From Paracyclopina nana (taxonomy: Eukaryota; Arthropoda; Copepoda; Cyclopoida; Cyclopettidae): a stretch of 64,000 nucleotides of DNA. The stretch lies in NCBI GenBank assembly GCA_019096065.1, contig JAGUCH010000001.1:1922001-1986000 (forward strand), written 5' to 3'. Below, piece after piece: positions 36,529 through 48,491 of this stretch. The number at the start of each line of letters is the position of its first letter. The first letter of the stretch is position 1. Made by a program: the position numbers and the translations under genes. The notes under the pieces are model-generated. The model did no database searches. It was not told the origin of the DNA and saw nothing but the letters and a program-made list of their open reading frames with translations.

Positions 36529-39500
36529 TTGACAATGGCGGCATTTAAAATTGGAAAACTTTGTCCAATAGCTGCAATTTTGGTGTATATATAGCTGTTT
36601 TCATATTCGCTGACATTTCCCCAGAGTGACAGAAGAAGTCACTCTTTTAGCTATGTCAAGATGACGATGATCGATGCCTGCAAACAGAGGGAAGAAAAGC
36701 ACATATGCAAAACTGGACCCATAACGAAGATCTCTTACATTTGCGTGCATCACGGGATATAAATGAATGAGGCCCTTGTAGAGAGTAGCACACTGGGAAA
36801 AATCACAAACAGAAAATTCGAATGTCTAGCAAAAAGTCCAATTGTTGGAATTTTCTTATGGCCAATAGAGCAAGCTGCCGTTTTTAGACCAGGTTTTCCC
36901 AGTGTGCTTTTGCAAAACTGTTTAACGCTCCAGTTCCTTGCTGCTGCTGCTGCCCATTTCTTACAAACAACATTTGTCATCATCAGAAACGGTAAAATGT
37001 CAAAGTAGCTGCTAGGAAAAATATTTGAAATGGCAGCAAAAAGAGGCGCGTTCAATGATGATGTTGCCAATAATAACTAAGCCATCATTTCTAATAGAAG
37101 AATAATTACAGTGTAAAAAATTAAGGCAGTGGAATAAAGCAATTTCCGAATTGATTTATGAACTCTGCTCAGAATTGTGACAACTAGTAGCTAGAAAAAG
37201 GGTAAAAGAAGTCACCTTTGACTTTTTGTGATGATGAAGGCAATGGAAGAGGCAAAAGCGTGGAGGTCACACTGGGTTAAGAAAGCAACAAAGAACTTTT
37301 ACTGTAGCAGCAGCACAAAAACTCCCAAAGGAAGCTGAAACATGAAAGGTCAGCAATATTTATCATCTCTCCCATTGTTGTGATGGCATTTTCACATTTT
37401 CCGACATCTGCAATCAATTTTTGTCGGAAAATGAGATAAGATTGCAGGAGGAATAATAGTTGCGAAAGGTCGTAGCTAAAGAGGAAATGATTCATTTTTC
37501 ATACTACGATGGCTTTCACTTTTTGGGATTTGTGCTTTTTGTTGCACTTTTGAGAGGATCCATCCATCAGCAATTCTTGTCTTGTCGATTTCCCCCTTTG
37601 GCAAATGTCCCATCATTTTTGACCCCCAAAGATATTGGTATATCAGGAGAAAATATCAAAAGTGCTGAGTCATGAACTCATGCTGGGGATTTTATTGCTA
37701 ATGTTTCCCCAAAATCGAGATATCTCAGCAAGATCCACATTGACTCAGCATTTTCGCCTCAGCTTTCTTTTCCCACTCTCATTTTCCTGGCAAAAGGGAA
37801 ACTCTTCCCCAGTTTGGCTAGCACAACAAGTTGTGTTTTAGACCTTTTTTGCCTGTTGTTTAAGGGGCCATTTTTTGCGGGACTTTCCTACTTTTTTGGC
37901 ATTTGCTCTCTGTCCATCCATCGGAGATTGAAGATATGAGGTATAGCCGGGCATATTGCACAGTAGGGTAAACTGCCTCAAAACCCACCATTTATTTTAA
38001 TACGCTCAATTATTTAATTTTTCCAAGTGACATTTTTTGAAGCTTTTTTATGGCACTGAAAAATAGCGTTGTTTACCCCAGTGTGCCAACCCTTATATCC
38101 ACTCAGCAGATAATGCAATTTAGCCCCCAAATCGAATCTGTGAGAGATGTGCTCAGCATTCCGAGTTGTTGTTGTTGTTGATGTACGCGCATCCCTTTTG
38201 CTACTGCTATATGGCAATATAATGCAAGTAGTAGTATATGGTGCATGCCAAAGGCGAAATAAGGGTCAAGCAACCGAACTGTCAATCTTGCTTAGATCAG
38301 CTGACGGCTACAAATCTCCCCGTTTTCTGAACGTCAGATGGAAAAGGGAGCACTTTTTCCCTTACACGAAAAATGCTTATTGATCAAGGTAAGATGCAAT
38401 AAAAGTCGTGAATTAAGCCGCAGAGGGCAAAATTGAATTCTCAAGACTTCCAGGGGCTCAAAATGATTTATATTGTCTGTCCACTCCAAGATTTATGGCA
38501 ATTCTTGTCTGTATTTGGAAATTCCGCCAAAGCTCAAAGGAGGAAAAAAAGAGGCGACGACAATCCCATATTTGGTGCCTGAATAAGGGGTTGACAGGCC
38601 GCGTTCATCTATCAATTATCACCGAAGGAAAAGCAGTCAACCGTAAAAGTTGCTAGCCTCGAAAAAAAGTCCTTTTTTGTACCACATTTTGGTTCGAAAC
38701 TTGAAAGGTGAAAAGGGCAATTGGGGCTGCTTTGAAATCTTGATCTCCAAATACTGAAAGAATTGTAATTGCTTTCAGATGGCGTCCTAAATGAACACGG
38801 GTCTTGTTAAAAATATGGTCAAATCGAGCCAGCTCCATTTTGGGAAATCTCTCTCTAGAAAAAAAAGTGTTGGTGAACAGCTAATGAAGTTTGAAAAAAA
38901 GTTCGTTAAAAACAACTCAATTGGAAAACTGCAGTGCATTAGCTTATTTTTTAAAAGGGGATAGCAATGTTATATAGATACTTAGTATATTAGCATCAAA
39001 GCTATTTTTGGCTGTGGATAATATTTCAAAAAGTAAACTTGTAGCGGACAAAGTGGCCACATGTGCCCAAGGCCCCATACTAATGCGCATAATAAGATCT
39101 TAGCATGGGGTTAAAGGCAAAAACCAGTCCTCACTGTGGGGCAAACTGCCCAAAAAGCGTTCACGCGCCAAAAACAACTCTTGCACGAATTTCTCAAGCT
39201 AAATAGCATAAAAAGTACCTTCTAGTAGATTTAAATGTTCCCAGTGTGATCACAAGTTGCTGATAGCCTGATCTATTTAAAGAGATAATTAATCTTTCTT
39301 GATCATAATGTAATTTGATCCAGATATCGGAGGGATCAAGAGCAAAAAATAAACTTGGAAGAATGGTCCATAAAATAGGACGAAATTATTATAATGATCT
39401 CTTGAAAGGTGATCACCACTTTAAGCTAGCTGAAATTATTTTCACAGTTTAGTAGCATTTATCTAAAAAGGTTCTTGTTAGGTTTGCAGAGGAAGGAATT

Positions 39501-42360
39501 TTTCAATGGCAATTTTCATGTTGGTCATGACTTTTTTGCCTCACCCCGCGACTGCTATATAGTACAACTAGAGTTGGGCAATTTCCAAACCAATTATCAA
39601 TTTTCCACAGAACCACTACTTTACAATTAGAGTTTCCACATCGAGATTTCTTCGTGGAATTTGCTTCTCCATTAAGTTTATGCTTGAAATAATCCTCCTC
39701 ATTTCGCGCACAAAAAAAGCCGACTGTCACATTCCGCTGATTTTTCATACAATAATTTTGCTCCTTTGTTAATTCAGTATATTTTGTGGTTTCTTCAGAT
39801 TTAACGTTTTTGGCAACAATCGTGGCGCTATCGGGTGTTGGAAGCCCTAAATTGGATCCTGTGGGTGGTTATATTTCAAAATTGTTGTCAGTTATTAGCG
39901 AAATGACTTTTGCCCCCCTAAAAATGATGGTGATCATCATACTTTGGCCGCCGCCATTTTGAGTTGCATGAGAAACATCCATGAAAAAACATCATTATTA
40001 TGGGTGTCTTTTTTGCTACTGTAATAGTGGTAGTACCAACTTTTTTGGCAGAAGTCTCCCATTTGATGAGATGTAAGCCGTAAAAACACAAATAAAAAAA
40101 AGAGGGAAAAATCCAAGATGGCATCGAAAGTACTATTTACAGTGCACATATGCTCAAATAGACCATAGTGCATCACTAATGACCCGTAAATAGGCGTAAA
40201 GGGACGATTTGTATTATACAACGCATTTGAACCAGCCTGCGCACTATGGGGGAAAACTGGTTAAAAACTGACTGTCGAAATCCAAAACTTGCAGCTGGAA
40301 AACACTGCAAACACTCATTAAATGCAGAGTAATCTGATCTTTCTCCAACCAATATTCTGATAAAATCTCAATTCAATAATTGGTTTTTAATGCATGTGCT
40401 GCTGCTGTCAATTGAAATAGAACAGGTTAAACACATCTGAAAAGTTCATATTTTAACTTTGTTTTTGAGTAAGTTCTTTGTGCTGCTGCTTATCTGTATA
40501 AAAGTATCTGGAAAGAGATCAAATTTACTTAGCTAGTAAAAAAGTTGATTGGGTAATTGGACACACTGGGCTATGAAAAAGCTGAACAAAAGTCTTGGAA
40601 ATTGGAAACTTCTCGTTCCTTTTTTTTCCCTGCCTCAATTTTTCAATTTACTATTGTGTGAACAAATGAGGACGACGTGAGACTTATCTTTCGTAGGACA
40701 CACTGGGGCAAAATACAACCGCCCTTGATCTTCATCACCTCCAAAATTGGAGGCTTTCTGCCCACTGTGCCATGTGAGTCATCAAAAGTCCCTTCCATCT
40801 TCAATTCCTCGGCCAATTTTCTATTTTGATGAAAATTGATTAATCACACTGAGAAAAACTGAATTGAACCATGGAGGACTTTTGTCAATTGATTCCCCCA
40901 TGTGGAATAACTGAGATTCTCCAGATTTCCTTCAAATTAAGACTGCGCTGACCTTTTTGCTTGTTGAAGCAAAATAGGTTGTCGAAATTGATACTTTCTA
41001 GGCATTTTTTATTTGCTCCTTTCCACTGTCTCAATTTTCGTAGGGAGGAAAAATGCTCAGATTTCCACGCTGTGTCCGTCGTGTGTGCGTGAAGCCTCAT
41101 TAGTATCATTATTAGGAAAGTTGCTCCCATTTCGGCAATTTATTGTTGTAATTTTGGCCTATTTCAGATTTTCATAGTCGCCAATTTTGTACTCGCGCAT
41201 CAAAGCTAATTTTGGCCTAGTAGCTGCCATTACTTGGAAATTATGATGACTGGAAGCAAATTGCTCTTCAGTGTTTTAGCCAAACATTTTGGATTCAACG
41301 CGGAGCACACTGGGGACATCTGGCCAAAAAAGCCCCTAGCTTCCTCATTGTACAAAGATCATATCCAAGCCTATTTTTTCTGGCCAAAAGTTCCTCCATT
41401 TTTACCACAGAGTTACACGATGGTCAAAAAAAAGCGGTGGCCATAAAGAATAATGCAGCTTTGATATGTTTATGATTCACCCCTAGCAAAAAGTAATCCA
41501 CAGTGGGCAATCTTTGGCGCTAAAAGATCTCGTAAAGCAAGCCTCGTGAAAAATGGCCCCATTTTATTTGTGTACCGCTGCCACGATATGTGTACTACTA
41601 CTGAAGGGTTGCTACACAGAAATCTCCGCCAGTTGGCATAATGGCTCATTAATTTCCCATTTTGTCCCATTTCCACTGTAAACTTTTTTTGTGGGGGGAC
41701 AGCCAAATGGCAAAAGTTCTCTCCTCGCTAAGAAAGTGAAGCCATTACAAAGTTTTGCAAAAGCCCACAATTTCAACTGCACACACACACAAAGTGCTGT
41801 AATCAATTTGGTATATGGAGTTATTGATGACATCCTTCAGAGTGGGAGAGAGATTCTAGTTTCCCCTTTTAACTGAGATGCACTTTTTTGGCAAATGCGT
41901 GCCTGTGACCCATTGTGATGAGCCCAAAGTGCATCATCCGCCAACAAGTGCATTTCATGACCGACCATTAATAAATTGCCAAAAAGTACCCATGTTCAAG
42001 TAAGTACGAGCATTAGTCACAAGTCTAGAGGGAAAATGCAGCTAGTTCAAAAAACCCAGAACTTTAATTCAACTGACAAAAAAAGACAATGGAACCTAAT
42101 GAATGCTGAATGTGGATGCCGCAATTATTTTGACGTTTTCCCCATAGAGAAAGAGAGAGAGAATCTGTCAATTAAGTTTGGCGCAAATTGACGCGACGCT
42201 CTGAAAAAAGATAAAAAACGGTGCACAATTTTTTTGAGCACGTGGGGGACGGGATAAAAAAGTAAACAAATATTGGCAAAATGGCGCGCGCGGCTTTGTT
42301 CATTTTCCCGCCAAAAACAAAACCTTTCGTTGTGACTCCAATTCTCACATGGAAGCTGTC
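36529..42360. other. Gene-free intergenic DNA, densest in GCACASTGGG motif
   Basis: No supported gene. Ten exact CACASTGGG cores lie here (36789, 36898, 37268, 38077, 39240, 40562, 40699, 40761, 41306, 41499), the highest density in the window. AAAATGGCC cores lie at 37866 and 41550. GTAAACAAA at 42262 sits beside a GCGCGCGCG patch. Confidence 0.55.
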
Positions 42361-42517
42361 CACAATGGCTCATTATCTTCCGCGTCTTTGATCGTAGCAT
42401 GGTTGCGGTTGTTATCGGTTCTTATTTACTGACGAGGTTGCGATGTCAGTAAATAAGAACTGATAACAACCGCAACCATGCTACGATCAAAGACGCGGAA
42501 GATAATAAGCCAATGTG
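42361..42517. mobile_element. Near-perfect 157-bp hairpin (foldback/MITE)
   Basis: The arms read outward from a loop of about 11 nt (near 42434-42444). They contain ATTATCTTCCGCGTCTTTGA on the left and its reverse complement on the right, with about three to four mismatches over about 73 bp per arm. The arms contain no ORF. High identity implies recent insertion or selection on the fold. It could alternatively be a long hairpin RNA source. Confidence 0.6.
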
Positions 42518-42599
42518 CAAATATAAAGTCTAGACTATCAGATAAATGTAACTGATTTTCATTGTTTTCCAAATTGGCCGGGGGGGAAGTGAGTCGATC

Positions 42600-44400
42600 C
42601 CCCATTCAAATTGTTCCCAACCAGACAAACTGAAAAATAGTACTGAGTTTATACTAAATTAATACTGGGTTTGAAATAAGTCGTATATGGCATTACTACC
42701 AAAAAACGTGTAACGCTTTGAATAAACATATGATTTGCTGAATACTGATTTTTTAAAATTAATGCTACAATTTTAAAATCTTAAAAAATGCAAAGCCTGC
42801 ATCCCAGTGATGCCATATCAATTAAAAAATTCATTCATTTATGCTTTGCTTCTGAGTTATAAACATTTAAAAATCTTATAGAAAATAAAAATCAGTTTTT
42901 TATCCCTTCTGTACTGATTTCAACAAGAAAAATTACACCTTTTTTTAAAAAAAATCTAAAAAAAATCTGTCTACTATTTTTTCTGTATTTTTTTAGTAAA
43001 ATTGTAATTTCACACACTATATTAGTTAAAATAATTCAGTACACATCAAGACTTGTTGCTGTAAAAAACAGAATAAATACTCATATTAATTTCTAAATAC
43101 CATTTTAATTGTATATATATATATAATTTCTAAATACCATTTTATTTGTATATTTGTACATGTCTTGAATTTTTAAGTGAGCCTGATATTTGTAGGCTGA
43201 CAGGCTCACTTCAGTCTAGTCCAATGATTCATTTCATGAATAAGTCTTTCAGACATAAAAAGTTCTGTTTTGGAAAAAATAGAGTGGATTATAGTGATTG
43301 TGGTACATGGATTAAAATCTTGAAATATTCTAAAAATCTCAGGTTTTTTTATAAATTAAGAAGCATGATACTTTCTAACTCAGTTTTTATGCTGTTCTAA
43401 ACAACATATATTAATGATGATTTTTGGAATCTCAAAACCATTAAAAGTTATTGATAAGAACAATTTCACTTATTATTGAATTGCAAGCAGAGCCATCTCT
43501 GAACAGTTTACTAAGTTAGATTTAAATGAACCAACTTAGTAATTGGATATACTAGGCATTCTGGACGGATAAAATACAGCGAATGTTCTATGCGCTTTTT
43601 GATGCGCTACAGAAAGAGAGCACAGTCGGAAATGGCATTCATACCGATCTAGCATACTGACCTTATGTAGTGCCCTCTAAGTGAAATGACAGCAATAATA
43701 CAGACTGAGTAATTGAATATACTAGGCATTCTGGACGGATAAAATATAGCAAATTTTCTATGCGCTTTCTGATGCGCTACAGAAAGAGAGCACAGTCGGA
43801 TATGGCATTCATACCGATCTAGTATACTGACCTTATGTAGTGCCCTCTAAGTGAAATGACAGCATTAATACCGACTGAGTAATTGGATATACTAGGCATT
43901 ATGGACGGATAAAATACAGACTAGTTATTATATTGGTAGTAAGAATTAGTACTAATATATAAATGTATGTTATATCCAATAAATACTGATTTCAATAATG
44001 GAATTGTATGGGGTTAACAAAGAGGAAAAAAGTGAAAAAAATAAAAGAGAAGTACAAGTGCATTTACACACAGAAGTACTAATTAAATACAGAAAAAATA
44101 CTAAGTGTAAAAATCATTAATTTAAAAAAAAAATAATGATTTTCATCTTCATTCATACTTTGCTGTCATCTGGGATGACATTAAAACAAGAAAAAATAAA
44201 ATCTTAAGAAAATTATATACTGGTCAAAATTGAGTGAAACAACAATTTATAAAAATTCATATCTTGAAAGATTTTGATTCTATTGATTTCTAAATATGAT
44301 ATTCCATAGCCAACAACTATAATGATTGTAAACTTAATATAATTTTTAAAAAAAACATTAAAAAAATTTTCAAATGGATAAACGACCGAGAAAATACGGA
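42600..44400. other. Very AT-rich low-complexity island
   Basis: Base composition drops sharply to long A/T runs with simple tandem duplications. One example is a TTTCTAAATACCATTTTA unit repeated near 43090 and 43127. No coding potential is seen. It surrounds the 170-bp tandem repeat, so this may be satellite or relic transposon DNA. Confidence 0.6.
43538..43920. repeat. 170-bp tandem repeat, about 2.25 copies
   Basis: The unit begins AGTAATTGGATATACTAGGC at 43538, 43708 and 43878, an exact 170-bp period. Copies 1 and 2 differ at about nine positions (about 95% identical) and copy 3 is truncated. The length is near one nucleosome repeat, as is common for arthropod satellites. It may be a small outpost of a larger array elsewhere in the genome. 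Confidence 0.85.
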
Positions 44401-45479
44401 CCGTTTGTCTGGTTGGGTTGTCACAATGAGCGAGATTAACTGCATAAATCATGAGATTACCACAGCTGAATTTTGACCATTTGTTAATTCCAGCTTTTTC
44501 GGCGGTGTCAAAATAATGACAGAATCAATTAAAATTATCTTATTGGCAGTGCCTGGGCTTGCATATCATCAGTTATCTCGACCATCTTAATTAGTTTTTA
44601 ACTGAGCTGAGCTCTATGTTTAGCATGAGCTGGAAAAAAGAGAAGAGAAGCTTATAATGGCAAAGTGTCGTACTAGATTCGCCGATCCCCTCTGCTTTCC
44701 ATAATAGAACAAAAGCTATATTTGGCTTTTCTATAGAAGCAGGGATTGAAAGCTCACTGTCATCCCTGTATGAAAATAATGGATGACTCGCGCCCACTGT
44801 GCATACACAATGATCTCACATCTTCCATATGGTTGACATGGCATTATGCACACTGAGGACGATTTTGCTTCCAAAATGCCATTTCGGACCAAAACTCCAG
44901 CTTTATGCTAAACGCACTGCTTTTTTTGCAAATTCGCGCCCATTTTGCCCACTGTGGCCAAGAGATAATTTCTATATTGGCTAAAAGCCTCATAAATATC
45001 AGAGCATATCACTCCTATCTCATGTCATGTAGGAAACATAACTTTTTTCAGTATATATGTAGACAAATTGGCCGTTATAAGTTCTGCTTTGTTTAGTGGG
45101 CGTTTAGCTTTTTTTCTCCTCCTTCTGCTGATGAAAACCAGAATCAAGCTTCGTGTGAAATTGTTTTTTAACCCTTTAGTCATATCCGGACGCGATCACG
45201 ACAAAGCAAGCAATTCGACGAAAAGTTGCACTCTATAATTAAAGCTCGGCAAAAATACTTTGCATGGAGCAAAGTGGAGCAACTGCAAAAAGCTCTAGTA
45301 ATTTATTTTCAAGAACTGATGCAACAAACTGCTGCGAAGGGTGCTAAAATTCCCCAGAAATGGCACCAAAAATCAATCATCTCAAATCAGTCGAGGATCA
45401 ACCATGATCATCATTGCATCTGCGTAAATATATGAAGTGATGCCGCTAAAAATCACCTGATTAAAAATTACATTTTTAG
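44401..45479. other. Intergenic DNA, probably including the 5' part of the chitin-binding gene
   Basis: No exon can be fixed. The first coding exon of the gene at 45480 must lie here or further upstream. GCACASTGGG cores occur at 44793 and 44948. Confidence 0.4.
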
Positions 45480-46272
45480 AATTGTGTGCCTTTGGCTGCC
45501 TGCATTTTGTCTGGGTGAAATTCCGGGAAAACCCGGGCTAGATTACCCGGTTTTCAGCTCAGTTCCGGATATAGCAACGCTTTTCGAGTGCTCAGGCGCA
45601 AGCATTGTGCACGGTGGTTACTATGCTGATTTAAGTACTGATTGTCAAGTAAGTTTTACTCGTTCTACGTGATACCGACAGATCATTTGCCAGACATTTT
45701 ATGGCCACATTTGCCAACTGCTTGATGTGCATTTTCACAGTTGTCAAAAACGGGGCCAAAAAAAAAAAAAACAACAACGCTCCTCTTCTTATTTCGCTAC
45801 AACAAATTGGCCATTTTTGGTCTCAGCTCTGCGGTTTGGCGGAGGAAAAAAATTCCAAAAAATATCAGCAAGATTTTACGTACTACATAATGCAAGTATT
45901 TTCCAATGCAGGTGTTTCACGTCTGCGTGCGTTTGGGCTCGAAGAAGGGCTACGCGAAAAAGTCCTTCATTTGCCCGATTGGCACCAAATTCAACCAGAG
46001 GCTTTTGGTATGTCAATGGTGGTACGATGTGATGTGTCCTAAATCTGATGCGTTTTATTACATCAATGAGGAGATTGACGCGGAGCGCAAGGCTTACACG
46101 AATCCGCGCCAAAAAGGTAGCCATATTTTTTCAATTATTAATTTTTCATCATATTTGATGATTAAAATATCCAGCATTGGTCAATGCCAAAAGCCTGCCG
46201 TTGGGCTCACCCTTGAGGAGCTTCCAGCCAAAGCACAAAACGTCTGGATATTTGGTGCCTCTTCCTAGCTAA
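45480..46272 (+). CDS. Chitin-binding type-2 (CBM14) secreted protein, 3' exons
   Basis: Three exons are seen (45480-45648, 45912-46116, 46175-46272). The domain runs from GKPGLDYPVF through six cysteines (FEC, DCQ, HVC, FIC, LVC, VMC) with a QWWYDVMC end, the peritrophin-A/CBM14 pattern of arthropod cuticle and matrix proteins. It should bind chitin outside the cell. The first exon here starts in a hydrophobic stretch that looks like the end of a signal peptide, so an initiating exon lies upstream and was not found. The last intron (46117-46174, 58 nt) is inferred. If retained, the tail would end at a different stop in an extended frame. The spliced tail is basic and rich in Pro, Ser and Leu. 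Confidence 0.75.
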
Positions 46273-48491
46273 TTGCCGATGCAAAACCTGTCATATCTTA
46301 ATGAGCTGAGGCGGCGAAATTCCCGCAGTAAATCAGCAAAACTTTACAATCATTATAATTTTTGCCATTTCCGCAGCGAGCCCAAGACAGCGCTTTTAAT
46401 TACCACGAATGCGGCCCTATAATAAGTTATTATACTATTTTATGAATTTTTTGAAAATAATTATACTATGAATATATTGTTTAAATGAACGAGTGAAATG
46501 TACTATAGCTAGTTATCCGTAATAAATTGGAGAAGAACAAAGAGAGTTGAAGTACTTTGCAATCAGTTATTTCAAGCTTGGTCACGATTTAGCTGTTGGT
46601 TTTCTACTAATCAAGGCTCACGTAGCGCAACTTTTTTTTGCTTTTATTTAAATTGCCAGAAAACGCTGCCGTCATTAGAAACTCGACTCATCGCATCTAA
46701 ATGCTAATTAAGCCAGGTTTTATAGCTTGCTATTTTCCTGCGAAGGAAACCGAGCCTTTAGTATCGCTGCCAAAATGACTCAATTTAGCATTATGTTGGC
46801 GAGTGTAGAAAAGATACAATATTTGAATGTTTCTTTCTATGCTCTTTTGGCTCGCTGTGAATTGCAGATTTCCTTACCCCCAAATTAGGAGAATCCGCAA
46901 GATCATGATTACAGAGGAAAAAGAAGAAACTTTGATGATAGCATGGCATCATTTTTGCAACGTCATGCAAGATATGCTGTTTTTCTTCGTAGAAGAGCTC
47001 TACGTAATGATAATAATAACAATCATCCTATAATGTGTCTTTTTCCCAGGAATTCCCAGTTTTGTGCTGAAGTGGAATTCGTTCTTTCGTGATTTCGGGC
47101 TGCATTTTGTATGCACAAACAAAATAATGGCATAGCAATCTTGCTGTGAAGTTCAATTGAAATTTCAAAGGCCATCACATGAACGCAGCACGTGAAAAAC
47201 CCACAAATCAGGCTATCAGGCCATAAATCGTCCCCTTTTTTGGAACCAGCCCCGCAAAAAAGACCATTGAGCAATTAGCATTCTAAGCATAAGAAATGGC
47301 AGAAAAAATTGAAAAATTGCACTTTTGTCAGCATTAAAAAGGCTGCTGCATCTCAGCTGGCCAAGGAAGAAAAAATGTAGAAAGTTTTGCAGCAGTCGCC
47401 TTTTTCTCAAAGTGACTTGTTCAGCCTGAGGGCAGGTGTAGAAAATGAACGTTTTACCCCTTACATTGCATTGTCTAACCTTTAATTTATGGGGGATGTG
47501 ACAATGCCGAGGAGCAAGAAGAAGACGGCTGAAAATTCGATATCAGGAAGTCTCCATGGTCTGACCATGCATGAGCACATAAATTATTGCTCACAAAATT
47601 GGAAAAGGGGATAAAAGTTCGGCCAACTCCAACTCAGCTCCGGTCAGCGTTAAAAAAGAGAAGAATAAAATAATATTACAGTTATTTTGTTGAGGCAATT
47701 TGTTTGCGGTTAATGCAGCTTTTTCTGACGTTTTCCACTTCTTTTCATCATCATCATCCACGAAATTACATGGAATTGGAGGTAGCATGGCACAAATGAC
47801 AAAATGAAAGGGTTTGCGACCAAAATTGAAAGCTACACTTCCATGAATAGATCTTTTCAATTTTCCAGTCCTTTTGGTGGTGCGTTGCTGTATAGGACGA
47901 TGCACAGTGGGAAAAGTGATTATTTTTAGCATAAATTGCACCCTTCTTTGTGGCATGATGTTCTCAAGCCGAATTTAATTCTGCGAAATGAAATTGACAA
48001 AATTGTTTCCGGCCATTGAAACAAAGAAAATGGCCCCATTTGGTTCACTATCTGTACAGTGGAGACGACAAATTGCTCTAATTTTTTTAACCATCCACAA
48101 TTAAGCCCATCATTACCTTAACTGCCGTTCAAATGTAGAATGGTACAATGAATCCTCCGTGAATTTTGCCACCCACTCTGATAATGTCATTCTAATTTTG
48201 CAAACGAAATTCGTAGATTCGTCGTTTCATGTTGGATGTGTATATATTTATGACTTTCCAGACATAGTACTTAAAAGGTTCATAAAAAGGCACTCGCTAA
48301 CTTTTTCAAAACTGACAAGTTTTAATCAGAGCGTCCGTGATAACATTATCAAAATCCTATTTCTTCATCTGGGCCGGCTACGCAAATTATTTTTAGATTG
48401 TAGTAAAAATAGCCAACAATTACGGTGGTTTCTTCACGAAATTCGACTTGCATTTTTGATACAAAAATGAGCAGCACATTTTCCTCATTGC
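46273..48491. other. Intergenic DNA
   Basis: No supported gene. A 121-aa minus-strand frame (47591-47956) was judged non-coding. The last GCACASTGGG core (47903) and an AAAATGGCC core (48027) lie here, at the edge of the gene-dense block. Confidence 0.5.

Noticed and set aside
43538..43920. CRISPR-like repeat array
   Set aside because: The repeats are 170 bp, contiguous and without spacers, which is a tandem satellite in a eukaryotic genome.
47591..47956. 121-codon minus-strand frame with an ATG
   Set aside because: The composition is irregular, it carries a copy of the intergenic GCACASTGGG motif, and no homology is recognisable.
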